Part shown: positions 5,855 through 10,075 of the stretch, piece by piece | Layout: every line of letters begins with the position of its first letter | How positions within the stretch are numbered: position 1 is the first letter of the stretch | Assembly (NCBI GenBank): GCA_007123625.1 | Contig: SKKS01000209.1 | Span: 1-10,075 of the forward strand | DNA: 10,075 nucleotides | Reading direction: 5' to 3' | Origin: Paracoccaceae bacterium | Lineage (GTDB): Bacteria; Pseudomonadota; Alphaproteobacteria; Rhodobacterales; Rhodobacteraceae | Program-made: the position numbers and the translations under genes | Notes under the pieces: model-generated | What the model was told of the DNA's origin: nothing | The model's database searches: none | What the model saw: only the letters and a program-made list of their open reading frames with translations

Positions 5855-6217
5855 ATGCGTTTCGATCCGCAATCCCTACGTTATGACGAAACGGGCCTGA
5901 TCCCCTGCATCGCGCAAGACCACACCAGCGGCGAGGTGCTGATGGTGGCGTGGATGAACGCCGATGCCGTGGCGCAGACGCTGGAAACCGGATGTGTCAC
6001 CTACTGGTCGCGGTCGCGCGCGGCGTTCTGGGTCAAGGGCGAAAGCTCGGGGCATGTGCAGCGGCTGGTGGAACTCCGGATCGACTGCGACCGCGACTGC
6101 CTGCTGGCGCTGGTGGAACAGACCGGCCCCGCCTGCCACACCAACCGGCGCAGCTGCTTCTATACCGCCCTGCGCGACAGCGACGAGGTCGAGATCATGA
6201 CCCCGATGGAAGAGTGA
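5855..6217 (+). CDS. hisI: Phosphoribosyl-AMP cyclohydrolase
   Basis: The 120-residue cytosolic enzyme hydrolyses the adenine ring of phosphoribosyl-AMP in histidine synthesis. It is the stand-alone HisI form, with no fused HisE pyrophosphatase domain. Visible motifs: VLMVAWMN (28-35), TYWSRSR (49-55) and WVKGESSGH (59-67); the metal-binding D77-C-D-R-D81 with Zn ligand C78; and GPACHTNRRSCFY with Zn ligands C94 and C101. Length is typical. The start ATG at 5855 has AGGAGA about 5 bases upstream (CAGGAGATAACGC). It stands alone rather than in a his operon, divergent from the NifU-like gene, and its last 23 bases overlap the 3' end of gluQ on the other strand. Confidence 0.97.
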   Translation: MRFDPQSLRYDETGLIPCIAQDHTSGEVLMVAWMNADAVAQTLETGCVTYWSRSRAAFWVKGESSGHVQRLVELRIDCDRDCLLALVEQTGPACHTNRRSCFYTALRDSDEVEIMTPMEE

Positions 6218-7067
6218 CGAGCGCGCGGATATCCGCCGGGCTGGCGCCCTCGGCGCGGTAAAGCGCGATGGCGCGCGCGTCATCGCGCTTGGCCAACCGC
6301 TTGCCGGTGTCGTCGCGGATCAGGCGGTGATGATGGTAACGCGGCCCCGGAAGGTCCAGCAGGCGCTGCAACAGCACATGGATGAACGTGGCCGCGAACA
6401 GGTCGGCGCCGCGCACCACTTCGGTGATTCCCTGCGCGGCATCATCCACCACGACCGACAGATGGTACGAGGTGCCCAGATTGCGCCGGGCCAGCACCAC
6501 ATCGCCCACCTGTGCCTGCATCCAGTCCGGGTCCAGCCGGTGAACCCCGGTGAAATCGGCGCCGGTTTCCATGAACTCCGCCATACCGGCCAGCGCGAGC
6601 GCGCGGCCCATGTCCAGCCGAAGCGCATCCTGCGGGCCGACGCTTTCCATGCTTCTCCCGCGACAGGTGCCCGGATAGACCAGCCCGTCCGGACCGATCA
6701 CTGCCGCCCCTTCCTGCGGCGCGGACAGTGCCGCGCGAATGTCCGCCCGGCGACAGCCGCAAGGATAAAGCACCCCCAACCCGGCCAGTTGGTCGAGCGC
6801 TGCCGCATACGCTCCCATCCGTTCGGATTGCCGCATCACCGGCTCCGGCCAGGCCAGCCCCAGCCAGCGCAGGTCCTTGAAGATCGCAGTTTCGAATTCG
6901 GGGCGGCAACGGGTGCGGTCGATATCCTCGATCCGCAACAGAAAGCACCCCGCTTGCGCGCGTTCCCACGCCACCAGCGCCGAGAACGCATGCCCGATGT
7001 GCAAGGGCCCGGTGGGCGATGGCGCAAACCGGGTGACCCGCGCCGTACCGTCCCCGGCGCCCTTCAT
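6195..7067 (-). CDS. gluQ: Glutamyl-Q tRNA(Asp) synthetase
   Basis: The 290-residue paralogue of the glutamyl-tRNA synthetase catalytic domain lacks the anticodon-binding domain. It attaches glutamate to the queuosine at position 34 of tRNA-Asp. TRFAPSPTGPLHIGH (12-26) holds the HIGH box, followed by LLRIEDIDRTR (43-53). The zinc site typical of GluQ is C103-G-C105, Y131 and C135. The KMSKS-like loop is KRLAKRDD near residues 257-264. A length close to 300 and the zinc site separate it from GltX. The ATG at 7067 overlaps the trmFO stop codon (ATGA), suggesting translational coupling. This ATG and the next codon lie in a repeat-like sequence, so the first 10 or so residues are probably a late addition; GTG for V11 is an alternative start. 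Confidence 0.93.
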   Translation of the reverse strand: MKGAGDGTARVTRFAPSPTGPLHIGHAFSALVAWERAQAGCFLLRIEDIDRTRCRPEFETAIFKDLRWLGLAWPEPVMRQSERMGAYAAALDQLAGLGVLYPCGCRRADIRAALSAPQEGAAVIGPDGLVYPGTCRGRSMESVGPQDALRLDMGRALALAGMAEFMETGADFTGVHRLDPDWMQAQVGDVVLARRNLGTSYHLSVVVDDAAQGITEVVRGADLFAATFIHVLLQRLLDLPGPRYHHHRLIRDDTGKRLAKRDDARAIALYRAEGASPADIRALVTLPSGS

Positions 7068-8479
7068 CTTGCCGCAAATACTCCGGGGGGTACGGGGGGC
7101 TGGCCCCCCGGCGGCGCTGCCTCAGGTTCTGGCGCCGCAGTACCCTGGTGTGCAAGCCACACGCGGAAGGCGTCCTTGGCGCGGTCGGTATAGGCCTTGT
7201 AGCGCTCCTTGCGCCCGCGCCGCCCGCCGCGCGCATCGATCGGCGGGAACAGGCCGAAGTTCACGTTCATGGGCTGAAAGGTCTTCGCCTCGGCATCGCC
7301 GGTGATATGCGCGACCAGCGCGCCGATCGCCGTTTCGCGCGGCGGCGGTGGCAGGGTTTGGCCCAGCAGTTCCGCCGCCGCCAGCCGCCCGGCCAGAAGG
7401 CCCATGGACGCACTTTCCACATACCCTTCGACCCCGGTGATCTGGCCCGCGAAGCGGATGTTCGGGCGGGCACGCAGGCGTAACTCGCGGTCCAGAAGCG
7501 TCGGCGAATTGATGAAGGTATTGCGATGGATGCCGCCCAGACGGGCGAATTGCGCCTCTTCCAGCCCCGGGATCATCCGGAATACCTGCGTCTGGGCGCC
7601 GTATTTCATCTTGGTCTGGAAGCCCACGATATTGTAAAGCGTACCCAGTGCGTTATCGCGGCGCAACTGTACCACCGCATGGGCCTTCACATCCGGCGCA
7701 TGGGGATTGGTCAGGCCCACAGGCTTCATCGGTCCGTGGCGCAAGGTTTCGCGCCCGCGTTCGGCCATGACCTCGATCGGCAGGCAGCCGTCGAAATATT
7801 GCGCGGTCTCGCCCTCGCGGAATTCTGTCTTGTCGGCGGCCAGAAGCGCGTCGACGAAGGCCTCATACTGTTCGCGGTCCATGGGACAGTTGAGGTAGGC
7901 GGTACGCTGTTCCTCGGTCTCGCCCTTGTCATAGCGCGACTGGAACCACGCCTTGGACAGATCCACCGTGTCGAAATGCACGATCGGCGCGATGGCGTCA
8001 AAGAACGCCAGCTGGTCGGCGCCGGTGGCCGTGCGGATCGCCTCGGCCAGTGCGTCGGAGGTCAGCGGCCCGGTGGCGATGATCCAATGCCCCTTATCCG
8101 GCAGGTCGCGCAGTTCATGCGCCACCACGCGCACCCGCGGATGCGCGCGCAATCGCGCCGTGACCCCGGCGGCAAAGGCATCGCGGTCCACCGCCAGCGC
8201 GCCGCCTGCGGGCAGCGCGTGGGCATCGGCCATCTCCATGATCAATCCGCCCGCCGCGCGCATTTCCCAATGCAGCAATCCCACGGCGTTGTTTTCGTCA
8301 TCGTCCGAGCGGAACGAGTTCGAGCAGACCATTTCCGCCAGATCGCCGGTGCGATGCGCAAAAGTGCCCACCTGGGGGCGCATTTCGTGGATCACCACAT
8401 TGACCCCCATGTTGGCGGCCTGCCAGGCGGCTTCGGCCCCGGCCATGCCGCCGCCCACGATATTGAGAACCTGTGTCAT
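7064..8479 (-). CDS. trmFO: Methylenetetrahydrofolate-tRNA-(uracil-54-C5)-methyltransferase (FADH2-oxidising)
   Basis: The 471-residue flavoprotein makes the T54 methyl group of the T-loop in tRNA, using methylenetetrahydrofolate as carbon donor and FADH2 as reductant. The N-terminal FAD dinucleotide-binding motif is VGGGMAGAEAAW (8-19). MVCSNSFRSDD contains C52, and YFDGCLPIEVM contains C232, matching the two functional Cys of the family. NCPMDREQYEAFV, GHWIIATGPLTSDAL, KYGAQTQVFRMIPGLE and QITGVEGYVESASMGLLAGR are family hallmarks. The start ATG at 8479 (MTQVLNIVGGG) fits, with GAAAGG about 12 bases upstream. The final 15-20 residues (ending PPGGQPPVPPGVFAAR) are Pro/Gly-rich and unlike TrmFO; they are encoded by the C/G-rich inverted-repeat segment at 7065-7111. 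gluQ follows with a 4-base overlap, so the two tRNA-modification genes likely form an operon. Confidence 0.96.
   Translation of the reverse strand: MTQVLNIVGGGMAGAEAAWQAANMGVNVVIHEMRPQVGTFAHRTGDLAEMVCSNSFRSDDDENNAVGLLHWEMRAAGGLIMEMADAHALPAGGALAVDRDAFAAGVTARLRAHPRVRVVAHELRDLPDKGHWIIATGPLTSDALAEAIRTATGADQLAFFDAIAPIVHFDTVDLSKAWFQSRYDKGETEEQRTAYLNCPMDREQYEAFVDALLAADKTEFREGETAQYFDGCLPIEVMAERGRETLRHGPMKPVGLTNPHAPDVKAHAVVQLRRDNALGTLYNIVGFQTKMKYGAQTQVFRMIPGLEEAQFARLGGIHRNTFINSPTLLDRELRLRARPNIRFAGQITGVEGYVESASMGLLAGRLAAAELLGQTLPPPPRETAIGALVAHITGDAEAKTFQPMNVNFGLFPPIDARGGRRGRKERYKAYTDRAKDAFRVWLAHQGTAAPEPEAAPPGGQPPVPPGVFAAR
7065..7111 (-). repeat. C/G-rich inverted repeat with GGAGTATTTGCGGCAAGATG tail at the trmFO/gluQ junction
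   Basis: CCGGGGGG (7083-7090) and CCCCCCGG (7104-7111) are 8-base inverted repeats. An alternative 7-bp hairpin forms from CGGGGGG (7093-7099) and CCCCCCG (7104-7110) around CTGG. On the minus strand this is followed by GGAGTATTTGCGGCAAGATG. From memory, a C-rich palindrome followed by GGA(G)TATTT...AAGATGAAG recurs at gene ends in many Rhodobacteraceae genomes. Only one copy is in this window, so repeat status must be checked across the genome. It encodes the odd trmFO tail and includes the gluQ start codon. Confidence 0.6.
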
Positions 8480-8859
8480 GGCGCTGATCTAGCCTTTCGA
8501 TGCCGCCCTGTGAAGGGGGCTTGCCGCCGCGCGCACTACGGGGCTGGGATCATCGGTGTAGCGCGTTTTGCGCTTGTCGTCGTCAAGGATCGATTACTTC
8601 TGAAAGCGCTGCACAGTATACAACGCGCACGCCGGATCGAGGCACAGCCGCGTTGCCTCAAGGCCTTCGCCTGCTCACTCATGAACCGCTTCCAAGCCCA
8701 AGGCACGACCAAGACCGTTCGCGTTGCCGGTCGTCAGTAGCAAAAAGGGGCACCCAGCGAATGCTTTGGTCACCTGATTGCGGGCCGAAGCTGAATCCTG
8801 GGCGCGGCGAGCGCCCTTCACGAAGGTCCGTATGATCATGACCAATAGATAGGTAGCCG
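8480..8859. other. Gene-poor stretch between trmFO and torT
   Basis: 380 bases without an intact gene. The left part must hold the trmFO promoter on the minus strand; no convincing boxes were found. The middle holds a probable transposase relic (about 8570-8740). The right part (8741-8859) contains a 6-bp stem GGGCGC/GCGCCC (8800-8805/8811-8816, loop GGCGA) that could terminate or stabilise the torT transcript, although no T-run follows. The 9-base sequence GTCAGTAGC (8733-8741) recurs inverted at 8859-8867, over the torT stop codon. Confidence 0.5.
8570..8740 (+). pseudogene. Probable relic of an IS5-family transposase C-terminus
   Basis: The plus-strand frame that stops at the TAG 8738-8740 ends in SLMNRFQAQGTTKTVRVAGRQ. 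This resembles, from memory, the C-termini of IS5-family transposases (pattern I/L-x-NRF-x-x-LGT-x-x-VRVA). About 40 residues before it (LLLKALHSIQRARRIEAQPR) are compatible with the preceding helix. No DDE catalytic residues, start codon or clear terminal inverted repeat remain, so it is a fragment. The left boundary is a guess. The frame happens to stay open far upstream through trmFO antisense, which carries no meaning. No copy of the 9956 IS end is seen after the stop codon, so it either lost its end or comes from a different IS. Confidence 0.45.
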
Positions 8860-9921
8860 CTACTGACTGGTCCCATCGAACTCGAACACGGCTTCAAAAT
8901 CGGCCGGGGCAAGGGACATGAGGCTACCGACCGCCCCAACCGTTTGCGGTGTGACGGTCACGATTGATGGGCCGGCTTCGGTGATCGGAAGCTCTCCTTG
9001 CAGGGCGCGGACAGCAAGCTCCACGGCCAGTCGACCTTGCAGCACGGGAAAATCGGTTGGAGCCGCAAGAATGCGCCTGCGTTGCAGTCCGCGATAGACC
9101 GCATGGCTGAGATAGGTGGAAATGATCCCGATCTCGGCGCTACGCTCCTGCGCGCGCAGGATCGACACGGCGACCTCGGCGCTTGGGCCATTGCCGACGA
9201 TATATTCGATCCCGGGATGATCCGCGAGCGCCTGCTCGACCAGAAGGATCTGATCCTGCCGACCGGTATCGCCATAGTAGGTGCCTGCAACCTCGACCGC
9301 GCTGTCGGCGATGGCGTCCAGAAACCCTTCTTCGATGATACTTACCCAGCCGGCGCCAAAGGGACCGGGAAACCAGGCGACTTGCACAACTTCGGTGTCG
9401 GCCGGGTGGCGTTCCGCCAGAAAGCGCCCGGCGCTGGCGCCCATCTCGACCCAGGACACAGCGGCCTTTGCGGTGATCCCGCGCGGATCTATGTCGTTGA
9501 CCACTGCGATCACTGGCACGCTCTGTGCAACCTGAAGCAAGGTTTCGGTATGGCCGTCATAAGACACGGTGCCCAGAATGATCGCGTCGAAATCCGACCG
9601 GGCACAGGCGCGGATCTGTTCGGCCTGACGGGCGCGATTGGGGTAGCCGTCAGCCTCGTTAAGGGTGAAGGATACACCCAGTCGGCGTGCTTCCTCGACC
9701 ATCCCGTGGTTCACGCTCAGCCAATACGGGTCCTTGAGATGCGGATACAGGACGCAAAGCTTCCAGTTGCGCGCGGCCTGAGCAAGCGGCTGATAGTCCA
9801 GCGCTTCCTGTTCGGTGGTGCCGTCGGTGCGCAGAAGGGGCCGCTCCAGCGCCCAGATTTCGGCCGCTACCTGCCCGGACACGACCATTGCCGCCAGAAG
9901 CGCACCGAAGGCCAGTTTCAT
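8860..9921 (-). CDS. torT: Periplasmic TMAO-sensing protein TorT
   Basis: The 353-residue protein has a periplasmic sugar-binding-protein fold. In known Tor systems TorT binds trimethylamine N-oxide and presents the signal to the sensor kinase TorS, which acts through TorR on torCAD. Residues 1-20 are a Sec signal peptide (MKLAFGALLAAMVVSGQVAA, cut before EIWALERP). The mature N-terminus has KLCVLYPHLKDPYWLSVNHG (54-73), nearly the TorT hallmark, then DAIILGTVSYDG, VPVIAVVNDIDP and EYIVGNGPSAEVAVSILRA. Length is close to E. coli TorT. The frame remains open to 9960, but the extra 13 residues come from spacer and IS sequence; ATG 9921 directly begins the signal peptide. No clear ribosome binding site is seen (weak GAAAG). 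torS, torR and torCAD are absent on the visible side, and an IS5-family end lies 34 bases upstream, so expression may be altered. The reading frame itself is intact. Confidence 0.93.
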   Translation of the reverse strand: MKLAFGALLAAMVVSGQVAAEIWALERPLLRTDGTTEQEALDYQPLAQAARNWKLCVLYPHLKDPYWLSVNHGMVEEARRLGVSFTLNEADGYPNRARQAEQIRACARSDFDAIILGTVSYDGHTETLLQVAQSVPVIAVVNDIDPRGITAKAAVSWVEMGASAGRFLAERHPADTEVVQVAWFPGPFGAGWVSIIEEGFLDAIADSAVEVAGTYYGDTGRQDQILLVEQALADHPGIEYIVGNGPSAEVAVSILRAQERSAEIGIISTYLSHAVYRGLQRRRILAAPTDFPVLQGRLAVELAVRALQGELPITEAGPSIVTVTPQTVGAVGSLMSLAPADFEAVFEFDGTSQ

Positions 9922-9955
9922 GGTATATGCTTTCGTCGACATCATCCGTCTGCAT

Positions 9956-10075
9956 GGCATTGTTGCAGAACGCTCGCTGTGAAGGATTCACATCACGAAT
10001 CCATGCGGTTAGACGGGTAGCATGAGCAAGCCCACGCCCGCCCGCTACCGCACAACCAACTGGTCCGCTTACAAC
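9956..10075 (+). mobile_element. Left end of an IS5-family insertion sequence (partial)
   Basis: GGCATTGTTGCAGAA starts at 9956 and resembles the terminal inverted repeat of IS5-family (IS903-like) elements (GGCTTTGTTG... type). It is followed at 10022 by a transposase start. Two overlapping dyads lie in between: GTGAA-GGA-TTCAC (9979-9991) and GGATTC-N7-GAATCC (9984-10002). The element continues past the right edge, so its other end and any target duplication cannot be seen; bases just left of 9956 (CCGTCTGCAT) are where a duplication would lie. The boundary is inferred from resemblance to known ends. Confidence 0.75.
10022..10075 (+). CDS. IS5-family transposase, N-terminal fragment
   Basis: The first 18 codons (MSKPTPARYRTTNWSAYN) run to the window edge. 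The RYRTTNWxxYNxAL pattern is the usual start of IS5-family DDE transposases in alphaproteobacteria, which cut and join the IS ends. The start lies 66 bases inside the putative left end, a normal distance for this family. The catalytic domain is outside the window, so whether the enzyme is intact is unknown. No strong ribosome binding site (GGGTAGC precedes the ATG). Confidence 0.85.
   Translation, partial: MSKPTPARYRTTNWSAYN

Noticed and set aside
6327..7193. 288-codon plus-strand frame opposite gluQ and the trmFO end
   Set aside because: Antisense of two clear genes with shadow-type composition.
7526..8740. Long plus-strand open frame (404 codons) running antisense through trmFO
   Set aside because: Most of it is the mirror of trmFO codons, His/Gln/Arg-rich and without family motifs; GC-rich genomes leave such frames open by chance. 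Only its last part, past trmFO, was kept, as a possible transposase relic.
9922..9960. 13-residue N-terminal extension of torT
   Set aside because: It places charged residues before the signal peptide and begins inside the IS end; ATG 9921 starts a perfect Sec signal.
8998..10020. 340-codon plus-strand frame opposite torT and reaching into the IS end
   Set aside because: Antisense shadow of torT; no recognisable domain and it crosses the IS boundary, so it cannot be an old conserved gene.
1..10075. A new defence, CRISPR or retron-type system
   Set aside because: No array of spaced repeats, reverse transcriptase, nuclease or toxin-antitoxin pair is visible; all larger genes belong to known housekeeping families or to the IS.

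Overview
The window looks like chromosome of a GC-rich alphaproteobacterium of the Rhodobacterales (Rhodobacteraceae/Paracoccaceae, Roseobacter-like). This rests on the protein families and their sequence style, on a tRNA-His of the alphaproteobacterial type (no extra 5' G, G1:U72, A73), and on an Entner-Doudoroff dehydratase behind a LacI-type operator. I cannot name the genus. No CRISPR array, rRNA or replication origin is visible.

Layout. Positions 1-1588 (minus strand): tRNA-His, then nadD (NAD synthesis), then the 5' part of a dacB-type D-Ala-D-Ala carboxypeptidase that runs off the left edge. Positions 1705-3010 (plus): a small conserved acidic protein and an LpxL/HtrB-like acyltransferase. 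Positions 3057-4865 (minus): edd, 6-phosphogluconate dehydratase, with a palindromic operator between its likely -35 and -10 boxes and a second dyad just upstream. Positions 5047-5208 (plus): a possible 53-residue protein. Positions 5338-6217: a divergent pair, a NifU/IscU-like scaffold (minus) and hisI (plus). Positions 6195-8479 (minus): a tRNA-modification pair, trmFO then gluQ, joined by a 4-base ATGA overlap inside a C/G-rich repeat-like sequence; the gluQ 3' end overlaps the hisI 3' end by 23 bases.

The right end is accessory in character. Positions 8480-8859 hold no intact gene but contain a probable relic of an IS5-family transposase C-terminus. torT (8860-9921, minus), the periplasmic sensor of trimethylamine N-oxide respiration, follows. 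Only 34 bases before its start codon lies what appears to be the left end of an IS5-family insertion sequence (9956 to the edge), whose transposase starts at 10022. torT is therefore flanked by IS material on both sides, has none of its usual partners in the window, and has probably lost its native upstream region.

Most of the window is housekeeping: NAD and histidine synthesis, tRNA modification, peptidoglycan and lipid A maintenance, sugar-acid catabolism and Fe-S assembly. I found no convincing new multi-gene system. The points most worth a second look are the stranded torT, the repeat that appears to form the trmFO/gluQ junction, the edd control region, and the scaffold protein with a His where the third cluster Cys is expected.
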